The position numbers and the translations under genes are program-made. From the NCBI RefSeq assembly GCF_018917935.1, contig NZ_JAHLPN010000009.1, positions 1 through 64,000 on the forward strand: DNA of 64,000 bases, read 5' to 3'. Positions 26,395-36,043 of this stretch are shown here, piece by piece. The notes beneath the pieces were generated by a model. It was not told the DNA's origin and searched no databases. It saw only the letters and a program-made list of their open reading frames with translations. The first letter of the stretch is position 1; each line of letters opens with the position of its first letter. Source of the DNA: Kineothrix sp. MSJ-39 (lineage in GTDB: Bacteria > Bacillota > Clostridia > Lachnospirales > Lachnospiraceae).

Positions 26395-27462
26395 ATGATA
26401 GAAGTAAATCATCTGACGAAAAAATATGGGAATCATGTGGCAGTGGATGATTTGTCCTTTCAGGTAGAAGAAGGGCAGATATATGGCTTTTTGGGCCCGA
26501 ACGGGGCAGGAAAATCAACCACGATGAACATGCTGACCGGTTACTTGGGAGCAACCAGCGGAGAAATCAAAATTGACGGACATGATATTTATAAGGAACC
26601 GGAGGAAGCCAAGAAGAATATTGGTTATCTGCCGGAGCTTCCACCTGTCTATGATGCCATGACCGTAAAAGAATATCTGGCATTTGTGGCAGAACTGAAG
26701 AAGATCGACAAAAAGGAACGACAGAAGCAGATCGAAGAGGTTATGGAGCTGACGAAGATCACATCCATGCAGGACAGACTGATCCAGAACCTTTCCAAAG
26801 GCTATAAGCAGAGAGTCGGTCTGGCGCAGGCAATTTTAGGCTATCCGAAGATCATTATTTTAGATGAGCCGACAGTCGGACTGGATCCGATGCAGATCAT
26901 AGAGATCAGACAGCTGATTAAGAGTCTGGGCAAGAAACATACAGTAATACTGAGTTCACACATTTTACCGGAAGTCAGTGCAGTCTGTGATCATATCATG
27001 ATCATTGCACACGGCAAACTGGTGGCAAGTGATACACCGGAAAATCTGAGCCGGCTGATGAGCGGCGACAACGTACTTTCCATGCAGCTTCGCGGCGCAG
27101 AGGATGCAGTCAGGGCTGCGGAAAATGAACTGAAAGAACGCTATACGGCGATTGAAGAAGTTCATATTTCGCAGAATGCGGAAAATGATCTGTGGCAGAT
27201 GGAGCTTCATTATAAAAAGGAAGAAGATCTGCGGGAAGAGATCTTCTATTATATGGCAGAGCATAAACTTCCAATTTATGAGATGAAGATGACGAGTAAA
27301 TCCTTAGAGGACGTATTCCTGGAACTGACGAAGGAACAGGAGAGCGGAAAAGCATCCGGACAGGATGCAGCAGAGACTGCTGCGACAGAGAATACGCAGA
27401 CGGCAGAAACAGAGCAGAAGGAGGAGACAGACAATGCTGGCGATATGGAAAAGGGAATTTAA
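26395..27462 (+). CDS. ABC transporter ATP-binding protein (GldA-like)
   Basis: This 355-aa protein has a full ABC ATPase domain (about 1-230): GPNGAGKST (Walker A), NLSKGYKQRVGLAQAI (signature), IIILDEPTVGLDP (Walker B) and SSHILPEVSAVCD (switch His). A C-terminal domain, EDVFLELTKEQ, is typical of ABC-2 exporters. It ends in an acidic, low-complexity tail of about 45 residues, part of which overlaps the next gene. It starts at ATG 26395 after AGGGAGG. It energises the membrane protein encoded next. Confidence 0.92.
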   Translation: MIEVNHLTKKYGNHVAVDDLSFQVEEGQIYGFLGPNGAGKSTTMNMLTGYLGATSGEIKIDGHDIYKEPEEAKKNIGYLPELPPVYDAMTVKEYLAFVAELKKIDKKERQKQIEEVMELTKITSMQDRLIQNLSKGYKQRVGLAQAILGYPKIIILDEPTVGLDPMQIIEIRQLIKSLGKKHTVILSSHILPEVSAVCDHIMIIAHGKLVASDTPENLSRLMSGDNVLSMQLRGAEDAVRAAENELKERYTAIEEVHISQNAENDLWQMELHYKKEEDLREEIFYYMAEHKLPIYEMKMTSKSLEDVFLELTKEQESGKASGQDAAETAATENTQTAETEQKEETDNAGDMEKGI

Positions 27463-29539
27463 GAGTTATTTACATACGGTGATAGGCTGGCTGTTCATGG
27501 CAGCGATCCTCTTTTTTGTCGGATTGTATTTTACAGCAACCAACCTGTTATACGGTAGTGCTTATTTTTCAAACGTGATCAGTGCATGCGGTTTTATCCT
27601 GCTTCTGGCAGTTCCGATTCTGACCATGCGCTGTCTTGCGGAAGAACGAAAAAATAAAACCGATCAGCTCATTTTGACAGCACCGGTTTCTCTGGGCAAG
27701 ATCATTGCGGGAAAGTTTCTGGCACTGGTTTCCATCTTTACGATCCCGATGCTGGTGATCTGTCTGTATCCGCTGATCCTGACAAGGTTCGGTAATGTTC
27801 CGCTGGCAGAAGCGTATACAGCGATTCTGGGCTTTTATTTATATGGGTTGGCCTGTATGGCAGTCGGTGTGTTTATTTCCTCTCTGACGGAAAGTCAGGT
27901 GATCGCGGCAGTACTATCCTTTGCTGCTCTCTTTGTCTGCTATATCATGAGCGGGCTTTGCAATATGATTTCTTCAGAAGGCAATATACTGACAAAGATT
28001 CTTGGATGCTTTGATTTTTACACAAGATTTTCAGCTTTTCTGACAGGAACACTGGATCTGAAAGCTGTGATCTACTTTGTAACCGTTATCCTGTTGCTTA
28101 TGTTTTTGACCTGTCAGTCCATCCAGAAGAGAAGATGGAGCATTTCCGTCAAGAGTCTGAAAACAGGCGTATTCAGCAGCGGAATGATCGCCGTCGCGAT
28201 CGCGGTAACGGTACTTGTCAATCTGGTTGCGGATCAGCTTCCACTTTCTGTATCCAGCATTGATATGACGAGTAATCATCTGTATTCCCTGACGGATGAT
28301 ACGGTGCAGTTCTTAAAGAACATGCAGGAAGATGTTACGATCTATGTATATGGAAAGAAGAGTACACTGGACGAAACGATTTCCCAGACACTTTCCAAGT
28401 ATGAAAGTGAATCTTCTCATATTAAAGTAGAATATAAGGATCCGGTTAAATATCCGAATTTTGCATCGGATTATACAAGTGATACGTTGCAGGAAAACAG
28501 TCTGATCGTAGTGGGAGAAAAGAGAAACAAAGTGATCTCCTATGCGGATATGTATGAAACGCAGCTTGATTATAACACCTATTCCCAGCAGACGACCGGA
28601 TATGACGGAGAAGGCAGGATCACAAGTGCGCTCGATTATGTGACGGCAGCAGAGATGCCTGTTGTTTACCGGATCACAGGACATGATGAACAGGAACTTG
28701 ACAGTTCCTTCCAGACAGCGATGGAAAAGGCAAATCTGACCGTAGAAGATCTAAACCTGATGGATCAGGATGCGATCCCGGATGATGCGGATGCCATCAT
28801 GATTCTGGCTCCGCTCAGTGATTTTTCCACGGATGATGCCAAGAAAGTAAAAGATTATATGGCAGCAGGCGGGAAAGCCATTGTTGTGACGACCTATACG
28901 GATAAAGATATGACGAATTTTAAATCTATTCTGGATGAATATGGGGTATCTGTGACAAAAGGTATTCTGGCAGAAATCGATAACGGACATTATTATCAGA
29001 ATCCGTTTTATCTGATTCCGGAAGTCAAGAGCAACACTTATACTTCCGATTTCGCAGATTCTAAGTATGTATTTGCTCCGTATGCACAGGGACTGACTGT
29101 TTCCGAAAACGATGCCCTTTCCGTGACACAGATGCTTGTGACAAGTGAAAATGCGGTTGTAAAGGATGATCCGCAGAGCATGACGAGTTATGAAGCAGAA
29201 GATGGCGATGAAACAGGACAGTTTACTTTGGGCGCAAAAGTAGAGAAAACAGCAGATGATACAACAAGTACATTGTTTGTATTCTCTTCCGAGAACCTTT
29301 TTACGGATGCGTCCAGCCAGATGGTCGGCGGTTCCAACCTGCAGCTGTTTACACGTGTGATCAATGATCTGTCAGACGAACAGAGTTCTGTTTCCATTCC
29401 TGTAAAAGAGTATACACAGGAAAATATTACGGTTCCGCAGAATCAGTTCGTATTCCTCGGACTGACTACCGTGATCCTTCTGCCGGTATTACTCCTTGTA
29501 GCCGGTATTGTGATCTGGGTAAGGAGGAGAAGACGATGA
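27434..29539 (+). CDS. ABC-2 permease fused to a GldG-type extracellular domain
   Basis: The 701-aa protein joins two parts. Residues about 1-245 form an ABC-2 permease with six membrane segments (MLAIWKREFKSYLHTVIGWLF; LTMRCLAEERKNKTDQLILTAP, the GldF motif). After another membrane segment, a large extracytoplasmic region resembles GldG (YSLTDDTVQFLKNMQEDVTI; VVYRITGHDEQELDSSF). It ends with a membrane segment and RRRRR. ATG 27434 has GAAGGAGGAGA upstream and overlaps the ATPase gene by 29 nt. What it transports is not known. Confidence 0.88.
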   Translation: MLAIWKREFKSYLHTVIGWLFMAAILFFVGLYFTATNLLYGSAYFSNVISACGFILLLAVPILTMRCLAEERKNKTDQLILTAPVSLGKIIAGKFLALVSIFTIPMLVICLYPLILTRFGNVPLAEAYTAILGFYLYGLACMAVGVFISSLTESQVIAAVLSFAALFVCYIMSGLCNMISSEGNILTKILGCFDFYTRFSAFLTGTLDLKAVIYFVTVILLLMFLTCQSIQKRRWSISVKSLKTGVFSSGMIAVAIAVTVLVNLVADQLPLSVSSIDMTSNHLYSLTDDTVQFLKNMQEDVTIYVYGKKSTLDETISQTLSKYESESSHIKVEYKDPVKYPNFASDYTSDTLQENSLIVVGEKRNKVISYADMYETQLDYNTYSQQTTGYDGEGRITSALDYVTAAEMPVVYRITGHDEQELDSSFQTAMEKANLTVEDLNLMDQDAIPDDADAIMILAPLSDFSTDDAKKVKDYMAAGGKAIVVTTYTDKDMTNFKSILDEYGVSVTKGILAEIDNGHYYQNPFYLIPEVKSNTYTSDFADSKYVFAPYAQGLTVSENDALSVTQMLVTSENAVVKDDPQSMTSYEAEDGDETGQFTLGAKVEKTADDTTSTLFVFSSENLFTDASSQMVGGSNLQLFTRVINDLSDEQSSVSIPVKEYTQENITVPQNQFVFLGLTTVILLPVLLLVAGIVIWVRRRRR

Positions 29540-30144
29540 AAAAACAGAAAATACAGATGATCATTTTACTGGTTGTGCTTGTTCTTCTGATCGGTGGTTA
29601 TTTCTTCCTGCAAAGCTATAATAAGAAGCAGGAGGAAAAGGAAGATGCAGATAAGATCCAGGTGGCGCAGATCGATGCGGATGCGATAGAGGCATTTTCC
29701 TATCAGCTCAATGGAGAGACTTTATCTTTCACCAAAATAGATGGTAACTGGAGCTATGATCAGAATACAGAACTTCATATGGATAATGACCGGATCACGA
29801 GTATGCTTGCCAATGTGACAAAGGTAGAAGCGGACGAAGAAATCGATGGTGTGACAGATCTGTCCGAATATGGGCTGGAGGATCCGGCAAACGTCATTAC
29901 CGTCACAACAGCGGATCAGACGTATACCTTTACGGTCGGCGATCACAATGCGACAGCAAACTGCTATTACTTTATGACCGATCAGCAGCCGGATGTGGTT
30001 TATACGATGACAAGCGGGCTCTGTGGCAGCTTTCAGGAAACGGCAGACGATCTGATCAAGCTCGAATCGGTTGTTTCCGATAACAGTGCGGAAACGGATG
30101 ATGCAGCGGAGGCAGTAACTGACGAAGCATCAGACGCAGAATAA
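29536..30144 (+). CDS. DUF4340 domain membrane-anchored protein
   Basis: The 202-aa protein begins with a membrane anchor (about 6-26, IQMIILLVVLVLLIGGYFFL). An extracytoplasmic beta-rich domain follows with LTFTKIDGNWSYDQN- and EYGLEDPANVITVTT-type motifs, as in DUF4340. The tail is acidic. The start overlaps the upstream stop (ATGA). DUF4340 proteins commonly accompany GldG-like ABC systems, so it probably belongs to the same complex. Confidence 0.85.
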   Translation: MKKQKIQMIILLVVLVLLIGGYFFLQSYNKKQEEKEDADKIQVAQIDADAIEAFSYQLNGETLSFTKIDGNWSYDQNTELHMDNDRITSMLANVTKVEADEEIDGVTDLSEYGLEDPANVITVTTADQTYTFTVGDHNATANCYYFMTDQQPDVVYTMTSGLCGSFQETADDLIKLESVVSDNSAETDDAAEAVTDEASDAE

Positions 30145-30151
30145 GGATAAG

Positions 30152-30176
30152 ACGGGGCGGAAACTTCCGCCCCTTA
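30152..30176 (+). terminator. Hairpin after the Gld-type operon
   Basis: GGGGCGGA (30154-30161) pairs with TCCGCCCC (30166-30173). The T-run is poor, so termination may be partial. Confidence 0.55.
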
Positions 30177-30249
30177 AATATGTGATAATATATGTGTAAA
30201 ATATGTGCGGATTATGTGAAAAAATATATGAAAAAATATACGAAAACAG

Positions 30250-30278
30250 TTGACAAAGAATACAGAATCATATAAAAT
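30250..30278 (+). promoter_or_regulatory. Promoter of tRNA-Arg(ACG)
   Basis: TTGACA (30250-30255), a 17-nt spacer and TAAAAT (30273-30278), about 27 bp upstream of the tRNA. Confidence 0.65.
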
Positions 30279-30311
30279 ACATGATGTTGCGAGTGACGTA
30301 ACAAAGCATAT

Positions 30312-30385
30312 GTGCGTGTAGCTCAGCTGGATAGAGCGTCTGGCTACGGACCAGAAGGTCGAGGGTTCGAATCCTTTCACGCACG
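30312..30385 (+). tRNA. tRNA-Arg (anticodon ACG)
   Basis: Seven-bp acceptor stem GTGCGTG/CACGCAC, D-arm AGCTCAGCTGGATAGAG, anticodon stem TCTGG/CCAGA with loop CTACGGA, and T-arm GGTTCGAATCC. CCA is not encoded. Confidence 0.95.
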
Positions 30386-30387
30386 CT

Positions 30388-30424
30388 GCAAAAGGCATCC
30401 CGAAGATTCAGGATGCCTTTTTTA
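30388..30424 (+). terminator. Terminator of tRNA-Arg, perhaps bidirectional
   Basis: AAAAGGCATCC (30390-30400) pairs with GGATGCCTTTT (30411-30421), and T's follow. The MATE gene converges on it. Confidence 0.85.
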
Positions 30425-30432
30425 TATCCTTT

Positions 30433-31770
30433 TTAAATTAAGTGGAACTGTGTCCATTTTTGTGAATGATATCTGTGTATAAAAATGATACCACGGAAAA
30501 CAAGATCCATGCTCATACCGAGTGCAACGCCGATAACGCCCCAGCCAAATACGAGTCCGAACAATGCAGAGAAGAAGAGTCTTGCGGCAATGGTCAGCGA
30601 AATAGAGGTGAGCATTGTAAATTTGACATCTCCCGCAGCCCGCAGCCCATTACCGAGTGACCCGGCAAACGGATATGCCAGTCCGTTAAAAATGTTGTTG
30701 ATCAGGACAAGCCATATCACCAGAGATTTTGCTTCAGCCGAAATTGCGGAATAGCGGATGATCAGCGGTGTGATTGCAAAGACAAAGATATTCCATATAA
30801 TAGACAGAACAAGCGTGATCTTGTTCAGCTTTTTAAAATAATCATTTGCCGCATCAATATCACGGGCCCCCATACATTGTCCGATCACGGTTGTATAGAC
30901 GGGAGCCATGGCAAGTCCCATAATAGAAGCCAACGACCAAATGCTCTGTGCTACACCGTTTGCAGCGATCTGATAAGTCCCAAATAAAGCTACCATGCTG
31001 GAAAGCGCAACTTTGACAAGCTGGTGGATACCGTTCTCTATTCCGTTTGGCAATGCGATGCCCATGATCTTCTTTTGCAGTGAACCATCCCATCTGATCA
31101 GAGAAGCCAGCCGGTAAGTAACGGGGAGTTTTGGATAAAAACAGTAAGCAGTAACAGCAACGGCGGAAAGCATTCTGGTGATCAGTGAGGGATATGCCAC
31201 ACCTGCAGCTCCTAGATGAAATACAAATACGCCGATACAGTTTCCGATGATATTCAGCAGATTTGTGACAGCCGAAATATACATGGTCGCGTTCGTTTTC
31301 TCAATGCTTCTGCAAAGTGCGGCACCTGCATCATAGACAGCCAGCGCCGGAAGAGAAAAGGTTGTGATTATAAGATAGCTTTCGCAGGCGTGCATTACGT
31401 CCGGTTCAATTTTTCCAAACAGCAGATGTAGCAGCTGATCTTTAAATAAAAGGATCAGAGCGGACAATGCGATCGAGATCAGTATGGATATTAATAAAAG
31501 CTGACTGGCTGACCGGGAAGCTTCTTTTTTGTCCTGTTTCCCGATATACTGGCTGATGATCACTGCACCGCCCGATGACAGGGCTGTAAATAAGAAGATC
31601 AGAACCGTATTGAAAGACGTTACCAGAGAAACACCGGATACATCTGCTTCGCCGGAAAAGCTGACTACAAAGGTGTCGGCAATTCCGACAAACATCAGAA
31701 GAAACTGTTCCACAAAAAGTGGAAGGATCAGATTTTTCAGATCCTTATTGGAAAACATTTCATTTTTCAT
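30433..31770 (-). CDS. MATE family efflux transporter
   Basis: The 445-aa protein has about twelve membrane segments and the MATE pattern: NLILPLFVEQFLLMFVGIADTFVVS at the start, then the repeated second half with QIAANGVAQSIWSLASIMGLAM and the VIGQCMGARD motif. It should export drugs or metabolites using an ion gradient. Its start overlaps the end of the TetR regulator gene by 11 nt, with AAGGAGG upstream, so the pair forms an operon in which the regulator probably controls the pump. Confidence 0.92.
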   Translation of the reverse strand: MKNEMFSNKDLKNLILPLFVEQFLLMFVGIADTFVVSFSGEADVSGVSLVTSFNTVLIFLFTALSSGGAVIISQYIGKQDKKEASRSASQLLLISILISIALSALILLFKDQLLHLLFGKIEPDVMHACESYLIITTFSLPALAVYDAGAALCRSIEKTNATMYISAVTNLLNIIGNCIGVFVFHLGAAGVAYPSLITRMLSAVAVTAYCFYPKLPVTYRLASLIRWDGSLQKKIMGIALPNGIENGIHQLVKVALSSMVALFGTYQIAANGVAQSIWSLASIMGLAMAPVYTTVIGQCMGARDIDAANDYFKKLNKITLVLSIIWNIFVFAITPLIIRYSAISAEAKSLVIWLVLINNIFNGLAYPFAGSLGNGLRAAGDVKFTMLTSISLTIAARLFFSALFGLVFGWGVIGVALGMSMDLVFRGIIFIHRYHSQKWTQFHLI

Positions 31771-32311
31771 ATTTCTTCAAAAAAGCCTCCTTACATTCTG
31801 TCAGCATATGTTCTGCTTTTTCCATATTCCAGTCGCAGAAATCTGTAGCGATCATGGATGCGATACCATGTGTGTGCATCCACAGATGATCATGCAGGTT
31901 ATCTGCTTCCTCATAACTGATTCCGTAAAGCGTTATAAATTCCTTTACGGACTGGTCGATAATGGGAAAAAGCAGGCGCTTTGTCTGGGTAAATGCGTTT
32001 GCACGCATGAATAAAAAGCAGAAGAGTCTGGGTTCGTTTTGTGCAAAACGAATGTATGTCCTGTCATAAAGGCGGATAGCGCCGTCCGGACTTCCTTTTT
32101 CCATGACGGTTCTGAATTCTCTGACAGCCAGTGGGATCAGTTCATTCCGCAGTTCATCCATTCCCGTAAATGATAAATAAATGGGCTGTGTGGAACAGTG
32201 CAGGGATTTTGCGAGTTCCTTGACCGTAATGGCTTCAAAGCCTTTTTCCTTTAAGATTTTTAAAGAAACTTCTAGGATCATATCGTGTGTGATCTGTTTT
32301 TTTGCCGGCAT
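31760..32311 (-). CDS. TetR/AcrR family regulator
   Basis: The 183-aa protein starts with MPAKKQITHDMILEV and has an N-terminal helix-turn-helix (LAKSLHCSTQPIYLSFTGMDEL, residues about 32-55), as in TetR regulators. The ligand-binding helical C-terminal domain is typical in size. The minus-strand start at 32311 follows CGGGAGG. Two palindromes, at 32333-32346 and 32348-32363, lie just upstream and are candidate operators. It probably represses itself and the MATE gene. Confidence 0.88.
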   Translation of the reverse strand: MPAKKQITHDMILEVSLKILKEKGFEAITVKELAKSLHCSTQPIYLSFTGMDELRNELIPLAVREFRTVMEKGSPDGAIRLYDRTYIRFAQNEPRLFCFLFMRANAFTQTKRLLFPIIDQSVKEFITLYGISYEEADNLHDHLWMHTHGIASMIATDFCDWNMEKAEHMLTECKEAFLKKYEK

Positions 32312-32332
32312 ATAAAACCTCCCGATAATAAA

Positions 32333-32363
32333 ATAAATATATTTATCAATAAACAAGTTTATT
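32333..32363 (-). promoter_or_regulatory. Candidate TetR operators
   Basis: ATAAATATATTTAT (32333-32346) is a perfect palindrome. AATAAAC-AA-GTTTATT (32348-32363) has perfect arms. Both lie 22 to 52 bp upstream of the TetR start. The AT-richness means chance cannot be excluded. Confidence 0.4.
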
Positions 32364-32529
32364 TTATTTCAATCATATTTTTCTGTCAATAGATTACTCG
32401 GTTTCTGCATTTTATGGCACTCTTCTGTGACATCTGCATATTTTCATGATACGCAAAGTATGATATAATTTACTTTGAATGGATTTATGTATTGTGTAAG
32501 AGGAAAAAGAGTGGTAAGGGGAAATACAA

Positions 32530-35500
32530 ATGAAAAATAAAAAAGAGCACAGGATCATTCTATGGACGATAGTTGCACTGGCAGTCGATCTGTTGGGACG
32601 TACAGTGGCAGACAGACTGACATTGCCAATCTGGTGCGATTCGATAGGTACTTTTTTGATCGCTTATATGGCAGGACCGATTTGCGGTGGTATTGTGGGA
32701 TTTGCCAATAATATCATTTACGGTATTTTTGTCGATCAGCAATCCGTGTATTGTATTGTCGGGGCGCTTCTTGGCGTAGTGGTCGGTTATTTCGCAAAGA
32801 AGAAGGTATTTGAAAGCCAGTTCAGGACAATGACACTTGGTATGGGTCTGGCATTGTTTTCAACAGGCGTTGCGGTTGTGCTCAACACAGCATTATATGA
32901 CGGACAAAGTGGAAATATCTGGGGAAACCAGGTGATAGAGCTCTGTATCGACAATGGGTTCCCTATCTATCTTGCAAATCTGCTCGGGCAGTTCTGCGTG
33001 GAATTTTTAGATAAGCTGCTCTGCGTGGAGATTGTGTATCTGTGTATCAGATTGAGCAGGTTCCGAAGGACGAGAAAACGGGTCGATACACTGCTTGTTC
33101 TGCTGCTTGTTATGGCAGGTGTTCTTCTGCAGAATGAAACTGCACAGGCAGGGGAAGCAGCTGATTATGATGCCTATATTCAAATGGAATATGGAAAGGA
33201 AGAAGGCCTGTTATCCGGAGAAGCCAATGATATCGCGCAGACAAAGGATGGAAAGCTCTGGATTGGTACTTATGCGGGTCTGTTCAGCTATGATGGTACC
33301 AGGTTCAAGCTGTTTCAGGATATAGAATCCATTAAAAATGTAAACTGCTTATATGTGGATGAAGAAGGCAGACTGTGGGTCGGGACAAATGACGACGGTG
33401 TGACGATTCTGATCAATGAGCATGTGATGAATGTGTTGGATGATGAAAACGGACTTTTATCCAATTCCGTAAAAAGCATTGTCTGTGATTCCAACGGCAA
33501 TTATTATATAGGCACAACAGAGGGGCTTTCACAGGTATCTTTAAGCAGTGGCGTAAAGGTAACCAAGTCTTACAGGCAGATCAAAAATGTGATGGATATG
33601 TCAGCAGACGGGAATGGAAATGTCGTGATCGTGACAGAAAGAGGAAAGACCTATTGGCTGAAAGACGGCGAAATTGCACAGGCACCGCAGGGATTTGTGC
33701 AGAACAAGCCGCTAAGTACAGCCTGCTTTGCAGATGACCTGCTGCTGACCGCAACAGAAGACGATCAGGTTCTGCTTTATCAGACGGAAAATGAGCAGCT
33801 GAAGCTGCTTCAGACAACTGCCATGGATGGGATTGAGGCAATCAATTCTTTTTATATGACAGACGAAAATCAAATTTTTGTCTGTTCTGATACAGGCGTT
33901 GCCATATTACAGAAAAACGGCACTTATGAAAAGATGAGTACCGGTAAATTTACGAGTTCTATCGATAATATGCTGATAGATTATCAGGGGAACCTCTGGC
34001 TCAGTTCTTCGCGTCTCGGATTGATGGAGCTGTGTCAGTCGCCTTTTACGGAGCTGTTCCGGGAAATCGGAGAAACGGCTGTTGTCAATACCACACAGAA
34101 GTGGCAGGGGCTGCTTTTCTGCGGAACGGATCAGGGACTTGTCATTCTGGGAGGGGATGAAAAGAGCAGGGTAGAAAATGAACTCAGTGAACTGCTGCAG
34201 AATACAAGAGTGCGCTGCCTGACGGTAGACAGCCAGGATCGGTTATGGATCGCAACGACCGGAATGGGAATCTATCAGGTTTCTGCGGCAAACGGTACAT
34301 ACCGGATCCGTAATTTTACGGAAGAAGATGGTATGCCTGGTACACGTTTCCGAAATATCTGTGAGCTTTCGGATGGCAGGATCGTGACTGCGGGAGATTA
34401 TGGTGTGGCAGTCCTTTCTGAAAATGAGGTCATACAGGTTTTTACGGCAGAAAACGGTCTGGTGAATGAAAAATCGCTCTGTCTGCTGGCGGACGGTGAC
34501 AGCTTTTATATTGGTTCTGACGGTGGTGGGATCACACAGATCAGAAATGACAGGATCGTGGCGCATATCGGAAGAGAGGATGGACTGTCTTCGAACGTGA
34601 TTCTGCGTATGGTTGCGGATCCGGTATCCGGCGGTATTTACATTGTGACCAGTAACGGTCTGTGTTACAGATCGCCGGACGGAAGCATAAAGTATCTGAA
34701 GAATTTCCCATACAGTAATAATTTTGATATGATCTGCGATGCGGACGGAACCTGCTGGATTTTGAGCAGCGCCGGCATTTATGTGGCGGAAACAAAGGAT
34801 CTGATGGCAGATAAGAAAACGGATTATCTGCTGATCAATGCAAAACGGGGATTCCGTTCTTCGCTGGTTGCCAATGCATGGATGTACCGGGAGGGGGATG
34901 AACTGTATCTGTGCTGTGACAGCGGTGTAGTAAAGGTCAATATGTCACAGTATGATATGACGGCAAAATCCTATCGTATGATTCTGGATTATATTTATGT
35001 GGATGGTGAAAAATTTGATATTGACCGTGTGGATACATTCCGGCTTTCTCCACAGGCGGATACGATCGTGCTGGAACCGGAAGTATTAAATTATTCCATG
35101 AATGATCCATATGTCAGCGTTTATCTGGAAGGCTATGATACAAAGGCTTCTGTCTGTCTGTTAAGTGAGCTGGACAAGCTGACCTATCAGAAACTAAAAC
35201 CCGGTATTTATACATTCCGGATCGCGATCCTGGACAGTGCGGATGGTGCGGTTGTGGAATCGGCAAACTATAAGATAGAAAAAGAAACCGAGATGTACCA
35301 GAACTGGTGGTTCCGGTTATACGTTATCTTTATTGCGGGACTTGTACTGATCTGGATCACATGGTTCATTACAAGAACACAGGCACAGAGAACGCTGCTG
35401 AAGCAGAAATATGAGTTGGAATACGCAAAGAAACAGATCCAGATGGGGAATGAAACCATTCTTTCCATTGCCCGGACAGTTGATGCGAAGGATTCCAATA

Positions 35501-36042
35501 CAAGTGAGCATTCCTTCCGTGTATCGGAGTATTCTGTGGCAATCGCAAAACGGTTGCATTACACAAAGGAAAAATGTGAAAATCTCCGTCAGATGGCACT
35601 ATTGCATGATATCGGTAAGATCGGTATTCCGGATGCAATTCTGAATAAGCCGGGCAGACTGACGGATGAAGAATATGCGATCATGAAAACACACGTAACA
35701 CGAGGTGGTGAAATCTTAAAGGATTTTACAATGATCGACAATGTGAGCGTTGGTGCGTTGTATCACCATGAACGATATGACGGAACAGGATACTGTGCGG
35801 GACTGAAGGGAGAAGAGATCCCGTTAGATGCAAGGATCATCGGTATTGCCGATGCGTTTGATGCCATGACGGCAAACCGTGTTTATCGAAAACAACTGGA
35901 TATTGATTTTGTGATTGGCGAACTGAAGCGTTGCAGCGGAACACAGTTTGATCCGAAGCTGGTAGATATTTTACTGTCCCTGATCGAAGATGGAACGATT
36001 GATGTGGAAAAACTGTATGCAAAGTCTAAGGAGGATAAGTAG
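32530..36042 (+). CDS. Membrane/beta-propeller receptor with HD-GYP phosphodiesterase domain
   Basis: The 1170-aa protein has five parts. Residues about 1-185 form a multi-pass membrane domain resembling ECF transporter S components (GPICGGIVGFANNIIYGIFVDQQ). A hydrophobic segment lies near 190-205. About 210-800 is a series of two-component-regulator propeller repeats (DGKLWIGTYAGLF, GRLWVGTNDDGVTIL, FYIGSDGGGITQI). A Y_Y_Y-like domain ends near 915, followed by a membrane segment and coiled coil (about 925-975). The C-terminus is HD-GYP: His1026-Asp1027 in LLHDIGKIG, and DGTGYCAGLKGEEIP. The usual GYP is GYC here (Cys1089). It probably senses an external ligand and degrades cyclic di-GMP. 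The BMP gene starts 1 bp after the stop. Confidence 0.85.
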   Translation: MKNKKEHRIILWTIVALAVDLLGRTVADRLTLPIWCDSIGTFLIAYMAGPICGGIVGFANNIIYGIFVDQQSVYCIVGALLGVVVGYFAKKKVFESQFRTMTLGMGLALFSTGVAVVLNTALYDGQSGNIWGNQVIELCIDNGFPIYLANLLGQFCVEFLDKLLCVEIVYLCIRLSRFRRTRKRVDTLLVLLLVMAGVLLQNETAQAGEAADYDAYIQMEYGKEEGLLSGEANDIAQTKDGKLWIGTYAGLFSYDGTRFKLFQDIESIKNVNCLYVDEEGRLWVGTNDDGVTILINEHVMNVLDDENGLLSNSVKSIVCDSNGNYYIGTTEGLSQVSLSSGVKVTKSYRQIKNVMDMSADGNGNVVIVTERGKTYWLKDGEIAQAPQGFVQNKPLSTACFADDLLLTATEDDQVLLYQTENEQLKLLQTTAMDGIEAINSFYMTDENQIFVCSDTGVAILQKNGTYEKMSTGKFTSSIDNMLIDYQGNLWLSSSRLGLMELCQSPFTELFREIGETAVVNTTQKWQGLLFCGTDQGLVILGGDEKSRVENELSELLQNTRVRCLTVDSQDRLWIATTGMGIYQVSAANGTYRIRNFTEEDGMPGTRFRNICELSDGRIVTAGDYGVAVLSENEVIQVFTAENGLVNEKSLCLLADGDSFYIGSDGGGITQIRNDRIVAHIGREDGLSSNVILRMVADPVSGGIYIVTSNGLCYRSPDGSIKYLKNFPYSNNFDMICDADGTCWILSSAGIYVAETKDLMADKKTDYLLINAKRGFRSSLVANAWMYREGDELYLCCDSGVVKVNMSQYDMTAKSYRMILDYIYVDGEKFDIDRVDTFRLSPQADTIVLEPEVLNYSMNDPYVSVYLEGYDTKASVCLLSELDKLTYQKLKPGIYTFRIAILDSADGAVVESANYKIEKETEMYQNWWFRLYVIFIAGLVLIWITWFITRTQAQRTLLKQKYELEYAKKQIQMGNETILSIARTVDAKDSNTSEHSFRVSEYSVAIAKRLHYTKEKCENLRQMALLHDIGKIGIPDAILNKPGRLTDEEYAIMKTHVTRGGEILKDFTMIDNVSVGALYHHERYDGTGYCAGLKGEEIPLDARIIGIADAFDAMTANRVYRKQLDIDFVIGELKRCSGTQFDPKLVDILLSLIEDGTIDVEKLYAKSKEDK

Positions 36043-36043
36043 G

